Positions 7,404 through 12,776 are shown, counted from the first letter of the stretch. The stretch is 32,292 nucleotides of DNA from JAVBKP01 sp031553975 (GCA_031553975.1 JAVBKP010000141.1:1-32292); one strand, 5' to 3'. The notes: generated by a model not told the origin, from the sequence alone. A program made the numbers and translations.

Positions 7404-7952
7404 TCATTTCAAGTAGTTCACCGCATATGATACATATTCTTTTGAAAAAATATATATTATTATCACCACCAGCAGCGTAGCAAATATTTTTTCAAAGATA
7501 CTTCCTGTCGTTATTCCTAATATATGAAACCGTTTGGAACTTATCGGGTATAACCACATAATACCTTGGACATTACACGTATCTAATATCAAATGTGAAA
7601 GGTATCCTATCCCAACACTGATTATCACGTAATAGGCTATACTCCATAAATCTGCTGGTATGAAGGATTTATAGCTAGCAAGTAAAATAGCCACCCATGC
7701 TATATTTATTAAGGGCGTATGTAAAACCCCTCTATGTTTAAATATTGCTGACACTATCATTCCTATAATCGGAAGCTTCCCGCTGATATAGCTTTTACCA
7801 TGGTCAATGTCAGGAAGAAGCGAGCCTAATGTTGAGCCTACCATTATTGCACCAAAGATTGGCAAACTTTGTGGTGTTATAGCACCTAAAAGGTACGATG
7901 ATGCTAACAGTCCTGCAGCAACTCCGCCAGTTGTGTGTGTAGCATAATTAAT
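7404..7952 (-). CDS. YdjM/DUF457-family membrane metal-dependent hydrolase
   Basis: The protein has about four to five TM segments and the His/Asp motifs of the YdjM (LexA-regulated inner membrane hydrolase) family: SLLPDIDHGKSY, FKHRGVLHTPL and GYLSHLILDTC. Members are often linked to phages and mobile elements, with unproven enzymatic activity. Family alignment memory suggests the protein begins around NYATHTTGG. The only strong ribosome site, AAGGAGG (7961-7967), points 8 bases further to an in-frame ATT (7952), not to ATG. The annotatable GTG at 7988 lies inside the 15-bp palindrome with no ribosome site. I therefore prefer an AUU start, with the GTG within the ribosome site as another option. 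Confidence 0.75.
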   Translation of the reverse strand: MNYATHTTGGVAAGLLASSYLLGAITPQSLPIFGAIMVGSTLGSLLPDIDHGKSYISGKLPIIGMIVSAIFKHRGVLHTPLINIAWVAILLASYKSFIPADLWSIAYYVIISVGIGYLSHLILDTCNVQGIMWLYPISSKRFHILGITTGSIFEKIFATLLVVIIIYIFSKEYVSYAVNYLK

Positions 7953-7973
7953 TTTCAGCACCTCCTTAATTCT

Positions 7974-7988
7974 GTGCCCAATGGGCAC
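7974..7988. promoter_or_regulatory. Palindrome copy 2 (putative ParB/operator site)
   Basis: GTGCCCAATGGGCAC, between the stop of the upstream 110-residue protein and the ribosome site of the YdjM-like gene. Read leftward, AAATAATT directly precedes it. Confidence 0.75.
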
Positions 7989-7991
7989 AAA

Positions 7992-8324
7992 TTATTTTTT
8001 GTCTCTAAGACCAATTAAAAAATCATACTTCAGTTTATCAACCGAGATGACTCTTAATGTTTTGTTATTAATTTTCTGCGTATTTGTAAATCGTTCTTGG
8101 TTGGCTATTATCAATTCCAGTGCTCTAAAGCCTTCTAGAAATTTCTTTGGGTTACTACCGCCCGTTAGTTCAGTCAACTTCTTTTTAAAGTCCTGTGGCT
8201 TAAAATTCATGTATCTGTCATCGTTACTTAGAACATATAGTCGTTTATTGATTTTGTTTCCTTTTTGTTCTAGGCTTTCAACTGTATTGATAAATATTTC
8301 GATTAGCTTAACAAGTTCATCCAT
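7992..8324 (-). CDS. Unrecognised 110-residue element protein
   Basis: A predicted soluble protein: an N-terminal helix (DELVKLIEIFINTVESLEQK), a middle part with Lys-rich segments (FKKKLTELTGGSNPKKFLEG) and a C-terminal region ending LIGLRDKK. The layout hints at a nucleic-acid-binding or adaptor protein but no family is recognised. Its ATG at 8324 overlaps the end of the preceding zinc-ribbon gene by 8 bases, so they form a leftward operon. The longer frame beginning at 8336 lacks a better ribosome site. Confidence 0.72.
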   Translation of the reverse strand: MDELVKLIEIFINTVESLEQKGNKINKRLYVLSNDDRYMNFKPQDFKKKLTELTGGSNPKKFLEGFRALELIIANQERFTNTQKINNKTLRVISVDKLKYDFLIGLRDKK

Positions 8325-8514
8325 CTGGATCACCATCTTGCTGGAACTTAATATTCTCTAATCCGCCACAGTGTGGGCAGAATAGTTTATATTTAAGTTC
8401 AGTCTCATCTTCATCATCTAGAACTCGTTCTTCTATGATAAATTTCTTTTGGCACTTTTGATTGCTGCATTGCCACATTTCTGGATTTCTCATAATTAAT
8501 TTATTTGCAAGCAT
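8317..8514 (-). CDS. Small zinc-ribbon protein
   Basis: A 65-residue protein with a C-x4-C...C-x2-C zinc ribbon: WQCSNQKCQKKF near residue 14 and LFCPHCGG near residue 45. Such ribbons bind nucleic acid or proteins; no specific family is recognised. It overlaps the upstream 169-residue gene by 19 bases and the downstream gene by 8, in a tight leftward operon. The ATG at 8514 has only a weak GTAGGG upstream; ATG at 8493 would remove seven residues without touching the zinc site. A palindrome copy lies 27 bases upstream of the start. Confidence 0.75.
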   Translation of the reverse strand: MLANKLIMRNPEMWQCSNQKCQKKFIIEERVLDDEDETELKYKLFCPHCGGLENIKFQQDGDPDG

Positions 8515-9005
8515 AGATTTGAAACCCTACTTTCTACTCCGTGCCCAATGGGCACAGAAGTACTAGTCCCCTTATCTTTATTATTGTAAATCCACGCATT
8601 AGTTTTTAGAAAGCGACTATAATTTTCAAGCTCTTCCGGTGACCCTTGCATCAATTTTTCCTCCCTTAACGAATCTCTATACTCTGCCAAACACTGTGCA
8701 TTCTCAAGAAATAGCTTGTCTATCTTGTCTTTCACATGACTTTGGGCTTTTAGCATTACATCTAATGCCTTTCTATACCCGTATCCACCATGGCAGCCCT
8801 CTGATAATAACATCTGCTCTGCTTCATCTACGGCATTTAAAAGAAAAACGTGTGCCTCAAATGCTTCAATCGCTCTATCGCCCCACTCTTCGCCATACTC
8901 TTGGTGTTTTTTCATAATATTTAATATCGCCTCAAGTATTCGCGCTCCCTGGTTATCGCCTAAATCATTGCAATATTTCACAATTTCGTTTATTTTTGTA
9001 TTCAT
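8496..9005 (-). CDS. Unrecognised helical element protein (169 residues)
   Basis: The protein is largely alpha-helical and acidic, with stretches such as ILEAILNIMKKHQEYGEEWG and AFEAHVFLLNAVDEAEQMLL and a Gly-rich loop CHGGYGYRKA. No signal peptide, TM or known catalytic motif is seen. The start at 9005 follows AAAGGAG by a short spacer; the adjacent ATG at 9008 would be too close. A palindrome copy (9029-9043) is 24 bases upstream of the start, and another (8541-8555) lies within the last 20 codons, where it encodes Val-Pro-Ile-Gly-His. The C-terminal tail after that point overlaps the next gene and may be a by-product of the site. Function unknown. Confidence 0.75.
   Translation of the reverse strand: MNTKINEIVKYCNDLGDNQGARILEAILNIMKKHQEYGEEWGDRAIEAFEAHVFLLNAVDEAEQMLLSEGCHGGYGYRKALDVMLKAQSHVKDKIDKLFLENAQCLAEYRDSLREEKLMQGSPEELENYSRFLKTNAWIYNNKDKGTSTSVPIGHGVESRVSNLCLQIN
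8541..8555. promoter_or_regulatory. Palindrome copy 3 (putative ParB/operator site)
   Basis: GTGCCCAATGGGCAC inside the 3' end of the 169-residue gene, 27 bases upstream of the zinc-ribbon protein start. Read leftward, TAGTACTT comes just before it. Confidence 0.75.
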
Positions 9006-9028
9006 CATTGCTCCTTTGTTTCAATTCT

Positions 9029-9043
9029 GTGCCCAATGGGCAC
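9029..9043. promoter_or_regulatory. Palindrome copy 4 with promoter-like flank
   Basis: GTGCCCAATGGGCAC, extended to CTG...CAG at both ends, 24 bases upstream of the 169-residue gene. Read leftward it follows a possible -35 TTGGAC, a 17-base spacer and a -10-like TAAGTA. The sequence GTCAGATAAGTA before it is repeated before copy 6. Confidence 0.78.
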
Positions 9044-9124
9044 AGCGTACTTATCTGACAGCCTAAAAGCGTCCAAATACAATTTTAGCCTAGTGTCATA
9101 AAAACGTTTATTGTACATATACTA

Positions 9125-9153
9125 TTGACGTACGTTATAACGTACTATATAAT
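9125..9153 (+). promoter_or_regulatory. Promoter-operator of the YefM/YoeB pair
   Basis: A -35 TTGACG (9125-9130), a 17-base spacer and a perfect -10 TATAAT (9148-9153). The spacer holds a perfect 16-bp palindrome GTACGTTATAACGTAC (9130-9145), the expected binding place of the antitoxin or toxin-antitoxin complex for autorepression. The layout copies that of the promoter at 6789-6817. Confidence 0.82.
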
Positions 9154-9175
9154 AATTACGAAAGAAGGTGATTCC

Positions 9176-9424
9176 ATGGATGTTATTAATATCACAGCAG
9201 CACGTCAAAATCTATACCAGTTGGTAAATCAAATCAACGAAACTCATCGACCAGTCCATATTCTAGGCAAGGCAAATGATGCCGTTTTGCTTTCAGCTGA
9301 AGACTGGCGATCTATTGAAGAAACACTTTATCTACAGTCCATTCCTGGTATGACTGAAATCATTCTTGATGGCCTAAATACACCAATTGAAGACTGCATT
9401 AATGCCGATGATTTGGAGTGGTAG
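9176..9424 (+). CDS. yefM: YefM/Phd-family antitoxin
   Basis: This 82-residue protein begins DVINITAARQNLYQLVNQIN, the N-terminal DNA-binding fold of Phd/YefM antitoxins, with the central PVHILGKANDAVLLSAEDW strand typical of the family. The C-terminal tail is acidic (IEDCINADDLEW) and would wrap the toxin. Length is standard. GAAGGTG precedes ATG 9176, which I prefer to the longer frame opening near the -35 box. The toxin gene starts one base after the stop codon. The protein should repress the promoter through the palindrome at 9130-9145. Confidence 0.92.
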   Translation: MDVINITAARQNLYQLVNQINETHRPVHILGKANDAVLLSAEDWRSIEETLYLQSIPGMTEIILDGLNTPIEDCINADDLEW

Positions 9425-9425
9425 T

Positions 9426-9728
9426 ATGTATAGTGTCTTCTTAACTAAGCAAGCGCAAAAGGATCTTCTAAAACTAAAATCTGCTGGTTTATCTTTGAAA
9501 GCAAAAGCCTTTGTAGATATTTGTAAGATTAATCCTTTTCAAAACCCTCCGCCTTACGAAAAATTAGTTGGGAAATTGGGCCATGCGTACTCTCGCAGAA
9601 TCAATCTTCAACATCGCTTTGTTTATACTATTTTACCCAATACACAGCACTTGAAGGATCCAGAAGGAATAGAGTATATTGGTCATGTCTCTATTCTAAG
9701 TATGTGGAGCCATTACGAAACTTTGTAG
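9426..9728 (+). CDS. yoeB: YoeB/Txe-family mRNA interferase toxin
   Basis: A 100-residue RelE-superfamily toxin that cuts mRNA at the ribosome. Family marks are FLTKQAQKDLLKL at the start, GKLGHAYSRRINLQHRFVY in the core with the catalytic Arg region, and ILSMWSHYE at the end with the catalytic His. It follows the antitoxin stop by one base, so the two are co-translated. The longer frame starting at 9387 lies within the antitoxin gene and lacks support. The pair probably stabilises the element against loss. Confidence 0.93.
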   Translation: MYSVFLTKQAQKDLLKLKSAGLSLKAKAFVDICKINPFQNPPPYEKLVGKLGHAYSRRINLQHRFVYTILPNTQHLKDPEGIEYIGHVSILSMWSHYETL

Positions 9729-9750
9729 AAGAAATTTTTTTATTCTACAA
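9723..9750 (+). terminator. Probable terminator after yoeB
   Basis: TTGTAGAA (9723-9730) can pair with TTCTACAA (9743-9750) around a T-rich loop. The downstream tract (GGTTTCATTTTATTT) is only moderately U-rich, so termination is plausible rather than certain. The stem begins within the yoeB stop codon region. Confidence 0.45.
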
Positions 9751-9804
9751 GGTTTCATTTTATTTGCAAAACCTCTTTCTTCCATAGAAATCATTTACAT
9801 TTAT

Positions 9805-10212
9805 CTAATCTTCTACCGTAATCGGTCCAGACCTAGTAATAGCCCTGCCAGTCTCATGGTCAATATAAGCAAATTTTCCATCATGAATTCCCAAATTCAC
9901 ACTAAACGCTATTGCTAACATTGCAGCACCCGCCTCAAATGCTTTTGCCCGTTCTTCTAATGTTGTGGGGTTGGAATTCAATAAATTTTTTTTTCTTATA
10001 ACGAAATCCTTCATATCATTATCTGTTAGAATTTGGTCTGTTTTTCTAAATGCTATATTATAAACACGATGATTCCATACCCTAATTGCCTCTTCTTTAT
10101 TTTTTTCAAAACTCACATTGCATCTTCGACAATCGACAAATCCGACCGCCTTGCCAGTTTCAAAAAATTCTGCTTCTCCTCCACAGTGTGGGCAACTTTC
10201 TAATTTATCCAT
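9805..10212 (-). CDS. Protein with N-terminal Lar-like zinc ribbon
   Basis: Residues 1-50 match the Lar (restriction alleviation) domain: SCPHCGGEAEFF, then VDCRRCNVSF and the family-ending EEAIRVWNHRV. The remaining roughly 85 residues have a helix with TTLEERAKAFEAGAAMLAIA and a short beta-like end with FAYIDHETGRAITRSG. Lar of the Rac prophage modulates type I restriction, and phages and plasmids carry many such ribbons; whether this one protects the element from restriction is inference. ATG 10212 follows GGGGGA by about 10 bases. A palindrome copy lies 44 bases upstream, with TAAAATAT before it, so the gene appears to belong to the same regulon. Confidence 0.78.
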   Translation of the reverse strand: MDKLESCPHCGGEAEFFETGKAVGFVDCRRCNVSFEKNKEEAIRVWNHRVYNIAFRKTDQILTDNDMKDFVIRKKNLLNSNPTTLEERAKAFEAGAAMLAIAFSVNLGIHDGKFAYIDHETGRAITRSGPITVED

Positions 10213-10255
10213 TTTTTATAATCCCCCTAACCTCACATATATTTAATCTTGCTCT

Positions 10256-10270
10256 GTGCCCAATGGGCAC
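10256..10270. promoter_or_regulatory. Palindrome copy 5 with promoter-like flank
   Basis: GTGCCCAATGGGCAC, 44 bases upstream of the Lar-like gene. Read leftward it follows ATAAAATATTTG, nearly the same as the flank of copy 9 upstream of parA, with a possible -35 TTACTT 18 bases before TAAAAT. Confidence 0.78.
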
Positions 10271-10370
10271 AAATATTTTATCTAATCTTTTCTTTTAAAA
10301 GTAATGATTCATAATATCAATGCTTTTCGTTAATCCTATCAATAAGATTAATCGAAAGGAGTGTAAGAAT

Positions 10371-10505
10371 ATGAATACTCAAACTATCAAAAGTGGTAGT
10401 GTTGATAAACCAATATCAAATGACATATATCCAGTAATTGATACGGACTTGGCACGGGATAATATAGAGAACGATATCCCTGCGTCTGATTTGGAAGACT
10501 TATAA
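10371..10505 (+). CDS. 44-residue acidic peptide
   Basis: ATG 10371 has AAAGGAG 9 bases upstream. The peptide has a Lys/Ser-containing first part (TQTIKSGSVDKPISND) and an acidic second part (DLARDNIENDIPASDLEDL). It has no TM segment. The C-terminal IENDIPASDLED resembles IEDCINADDLEW at the tail of the nearby YefM-type antitoxin, so it may be a free-standing toxin-binding tail or an antitoxin remnant; this rests on a short match only. It faces the structured region beside parB. No convincing promoter was seen. Confidence 0.5.
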   Translation: MNTQTIKSGSVDKPISNDIYPVIDTDLARDNIENDIPASDLEDL

Positions 10506-10536
10506 TCAACCGGTTTGTTCTCCCCTGCCCTATTCT

Positions 10537-10551
10537 GTGCCCAGTGGGCAC
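10537..10551. promoter_or_regulatory. Palindrome copy 6 (variant centre, longest arms)
   Basis: GTGCCCAGTGGGCAC with a central G instead of A. The perfect arms extend to 11 bp on each side (TTCTGTGCCCA and its complement), the longest of all copies. Read leftward it is preceded by GTCAGATAAGTA, as at copy 4, but no leftward gene starts at the usual distance. Confidence 0.75.
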
Positions 10552-10579
10552 AGAATACTTATCTGACCTGATTCAGCCC

Positions 10580-10602
10580 TCTGGGCGCCGTCGGCGCCCA
10601 GA
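10580..10602. repeat. Perfect GC-rich palindrome
   Basis: Ten-bp arms TCTGGGCGCC and GGCGCCCAGA around GTC. It is far more GC-rich than its surroundings and has no T-run, so it is not a normal terminator. Confidence 0.85.
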
Positions 10603-10634
10603 CTGCGAAGAAACTCTGATGGCTTACGAAAAAC

Positions 10635-10713
10635 ATATGAATAAGCAGTACAAATATACCGGCACTTCGACATTCGTCTCCGTCACCGCTATATTCATAC
10701 TACTTATTCATAT
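10635..10713. repeat. Long imperfect inverted repeat
   Basis: The arm at 10635-10658 begins ATATGAATAAG and pairs with the arm at 10690-10713 ending CTTATTCATAT; 21 of 24 positions are complementary. The 31-base loop is CG-rich and carries a GTCACCG motif. Confidence 0.8.
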
Positions 10714-10837
10714 ATACCCGCACTGGTGACCTTATCTATACTTAGAATCATTTGATTTATTGAAATTAGACTATTTACACACTACTGCCCCTGACGGTGA
10801 TTTTAAACCTATGATAGTCAATATTGGTCACCGGTAA

Positions 10838-11836
10838 TTAGTCGGTGCTTTTGCTGTTAAAATATGTCTCTACAGCCGCGATCACAACCCTCTCCATCTC
10901 GATTGGATCAAACTCGAATCCTTGCTTGGATTTAGATTTTATTAGGTTATTAAAGGATGAAGATATCTGTTTAACTGGATTTTGCGGCTTTGCTATAGGT
11001 TCTGAAGGTGTGGCGTCTGGGCTCTTACCTGAAAGAATAGCTATAATTTTTGATTCATCTAAATTATCTTTTTCTGCCTTAATTTTAGATGCGGCTTCTA
11101 TAGACATTTTGTATTTGCCTTCTCCCAAAAGCTCCAGTAGTCCATATTGTTGGCCCATAGTTAAATCCGTTAACTCAACAGCAGCACGAAAAGGTATTTC
11201 ATTACTATCCACAAGTTCCATCAGCTCTGGCATCAGATTGTTATGTATCTTGATATACCTATAAACATTTCTTTTACTTTCACCCAAATCTGAAACAATA
11301 CTTTCTATGGCTTGTCCCGATTTCACCTCTGTGCCCAATGGGCACAAATCGGTTTCTTCTTCGTCGTGCCCATTGGGCACAATTTCATCAACCTTCTTAA
11401 TCCGTCTAAGGGCCTCATACCTCATTGCATATACCCTAGCCTTTTCGCTCGGCAAAAGTGCTGGTCTTCGCTTCAAATTTGCTTCTGTCACAAGAACCAT
11501 AGCTTCATCATCGTTTAATGACATGATTTTAGCTGGTATTTCCCATAGCCCCGCAAGTTTTGCGGCATCGGACCTGTTGTGTCCTGAAATAATCTCATAT
11601 CGGCCACTATCTTCTTTGGGCCTAACTAAAATGTGCTCTAATACGCCGTGTTCTTTTATACTCTCTGCCATGCTCGCCAAATCCTCTTTTGAGTATAGAT
11701 TAAACGGATGGTCAAAGAAGTGGTCTAACTTATCTAGTTCTAGCATAACAACATTATCTGCCGTCTGTGCCTGGGCGTTTTTGGAAATAAGCCCTCCAAG
11801 TAAGTTAGGGGGTCTAGTGAGTTCTAACTTAGGCAT
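10838..11836 (-). CDS. parB: ParB/KorB-like partition and DNA-binding protein
   Basis: A 332-residue ParB-family protein. The N-terminal ParB/Srx nuclease-like CTP-binding domain (about 28-120) contains HPFNLYSKEDLASMAESIKE, EHILVRP and the box ISGHNRSDAAKLAG. A central HTH region (about 125-220) contains LPSEKARVYAMRYEALRRI and ESKRNVYRYIKIHNNL. A linker and a C-terminal dimerisation region follow. It overlaps the 3' end of parA by 13 bases. ATG 11836 follows AGGAGG well. Two copies of the 15-bp palindrome lie in the coding region at the middle of the HTH part and encode Val-Pro-Asn-Gly-His and Cys-Pro-Leu-Gly-Thr. ParB presumably recognises these sites for partition and possibly gene control. 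Confidence 0.9.
   Translation of the reverse strand: MPKLELTRPPNLLGGLISKNAQAQTADNVVMLELDKLDHFFDHPFNLYSKEDLASMAESIKEHGVLEHILVRPKEDSGRYEIISGHNRSDAAKLAGLWEIPAKIMSLNDDEAMVLVTEANLKRRPALLPSEKARVYAMRYEALRRIKKVDEIVPNGHDEEETDLCPLGTEVKSGQAIESIVSDLGESKRNVYRYIKIHNNLMPELMELVDSNEIPFRAAVELTDLTMGQQYGLLELLGEGKYKMSIEAASKIKAEKDNLDESKIIAILSGKSPDATPSEPIAKPQNPVKQISSSFNNLIKSKSKQGFEFDPIEMERVVIAAVETYFNSKSTD
11331..11345. promoter_or_regulatory. Palindrome copy 7, inside parB
   Basis: GTGCCCAATGGGCAC within parB, encoding Cys-Pro-Leu-Gly-Thr on the leftward strand. Its centre is 35 bases from that of copy 8. Confidence 0.75.
11366..11380. promoter_or_regulatory. Palindrome copy 8, inside parB
   Basis: GTGCCCATTGGGCAC, the same site in opposite orientation of its central base, encoding Val-Pro-Asn-Gly-His in parB. 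Confidence 0.75.
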
Positions 11837-12609
11837 TCTAATACCTCCTGGGTTAGTGCCGCATACTCGCTAGAGGTTTTGCTATCTTTTGAATATGCAT
11901 AAATATCTTTACCTTCAATGCTTGCTTCTGCTGCCTTTGTGCTTTGAGAAATTATGGTATTAAATATTTTAATTCCAAGGCTTCCATATGTATCGTGTAA
12001 TGCTTCGGCAACTTGCTTTGCTAGCTTAATTCTACTGTCATACATGGTGATTACAATTCCTGCTACAGATAGTTTTCTATTTGTCTCTTCTTTTACCAAG
12101 TTCAATGTACTGAGCAATAACTCAAACCCCTTTATGTCTAAGTACTGTGCTTTGATTGGTACTATAATTGAGTCCGCGGCTGTTAATGCATTTATCGCAA
12201 GCATTCCTAGAGATGGCAAGCAATCAATTAATATGTAGTCATACTCATCTTTGATTCCTAAAAGTAACTTCTGCAAGAGATACTCTCTGGCAGTGGCTGT
12301 AACAATCCCTACATCTGTGACGGATAATGTTATATTTGCTGGGATAAGACTCATACCATTCTTTTCTACGATATAATCTGAGATGCTCTCCACTGGTGCG
12401 CGTCTGATCAGCGCCTCCAGGAGCTGGGAAATTGTTTTCTCCATCTCTGCAGGTTCAAACCCAAAACAGGTTGTTAATGACCCCTGTGGATCTAAGTCTA
12501 TTGCCAATACATTCTTGCCCATATCTCTTAACCCAGCGGCTACATTCATTGTTGTGGTTGTTTTACCAACACCACCCTTTTGGTTAAATACAGCTATTAT
12601 TTTTCCCAT
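11824..12609 (-). CDS. parA: ParA/Soj partition ATPase
   Basis: A 261-residue ParA-type Walker ATPase that works with ParB to position and segregate the element's DNA. Visible motifs are the deviant Walker A NQKGGVGKTTTTMNVA at residue 9, AIDLDPQGSLT (A'), and YILIDCLPSLGMLAINAL (Walker B). There is no N-terminal HTH, so it is the short type Ib/Soj-like form, in which ParB rather than ParA is usually the regulator. AAAGGAG lies 7 bases before ATG 12609. A palindrome copy is 44 bases upstream of the start with a promoter-like flank. The gene overlaps parB. Confidence 0.95.
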   Translation of the reverse strand: MGKIIAVFNQKGGVGKTTTTMNVAAGLRDMGKNVLAIDLDPQGSLTTCFGFEPAEMEKTISQLLEALIRRAPVESISDYIVEKNGMSLIPANITLSVTDVGIVTATAREYLLQKLLLGIKDEYDYILIDCLPSLGMLAINALTAADSIIVPIKAQYLDIKGFELLLSTLNLVKEETNRKLSVAGIVITMYDSRIKLAKQVAEALHDTYGSLGIKIFNTIISQSTKAAEASIEGKDIYAYSKDSKTSSEYAALTQEVLECLS

Positions 12610-12652
12610 CTTCTTCTCCTTTGTTCTCTAAATAAAATTAACATTTTGTTCT

Positions 12653-12667
12653 GTGCCCAATGGGCAC
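12653..12667. promoter_or_regulatory. Palindrome copy 9 at the parAB promoter
   Basis: GTGCCCAATGGGCAC, 44 bases upstream of parA. Read leftward it follows TTGCAA, a 16-19 base spacer and TAATAAAATATC, so it would cover the transcription start. Its position fits autoregulation of parAB. Confidence 0.8.
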
Positions 12668-12703
12668 AGATATTTTATTATCTTTATAAATCTTGTTTGC
12701 AAT

Positions 12704-12726
12704 AAAAAAAGGCTGTCTGAAGCCTT
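12704..12726 (-). terminator. Leftward terminator at the element's right edge
   Basis: Read leftward: AAGGCT-TCAGAC-AGCCTT followed by seven T (12704-12710). No leftward gene lies to its right, so it either insulates parAB from outside transcription or is left over from a lost gene. Confidence 0.7.
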
Positions 12727-12776
12727 GTATTACAACATTTAATTAATTATTTATTTCTTGTGGTTTATCACAGGCG

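Larger units (their letters stand above)
10506..10837. other. Structured non-coding region beside parB (candidate origin or oriT)
   Basis: About 330 bases without a convincing gene. It contains a palindrome copy (10537-10551), a perfect GC-rich 23-bp palindrome (10580-10602) and a large imperfect inverted repeat (10635-10658 with 10690-10713, 21 of 24 positions complementary). The motif GGTGAC or GGTGAT occurs in both orientations near 10683, 10725, 10795 and 10823. Such clustering of dyads and short repeats beside parAB is typical of origins, centromeres or transfer origins. A 61-codon frame crosses it from a GTG in the palindrome but has no ribosome site. Confidence 0.55.
1..12776. mobile_element. 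Integrated conjugative/plasmid-like element (right part; left end outside window)
   Basis: The region holds a tyrosine recombinase, ParA and ParB, an FtsK/TcpA-like ATPase, a TcpC-like conjugation protein, two toxin-antitoxin pairs and many small unrecognised genes. The chromosomal part to the right is made of housekeeping genes. The right boundary is placed between the leftward terminator ending at 12726 and the first recognisable codon of a 5'-truncated carboxypeptidase gene near 12777. The left boundary is not visible. Nine copies of a 15-bp palindrome are confined to this part. No relaxase, VirB4 or replication initiator is seen, so whether it is an ICE, an integrated plasmid or a remnant cannot be decided here. 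Confidence 0.72.

Noticed and set aside
7404..7988. YdjM-like gene starting at GTG 7988
   Set aside because: That GTG is the edge of the palindrome and has no ribosome site; the strong AAGGAGG lies downstream of it.
10544..10729. A 61-codon rightward frame with a C-terminal hydrophobic stretch
   Set aside because: It starts at a GTG within the 15-bp palindrome, has no ribosome site there or at the internal ATG, and is built over the GC-rich palindrome and inverted repeat.
5874..12667. Palindrome copies as RNA hairpins or terminators
   Set aside because: The arms leave only one to three bases for a loop and no T-run follows, and copies inside genes are in both orientations; a DNA-binding site fits better.
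10838..12667. Bacillus-type parS sites (TGTTTCACGTGAAACA) near parAB
   Set aside because: No match or close variant was seen in this region.
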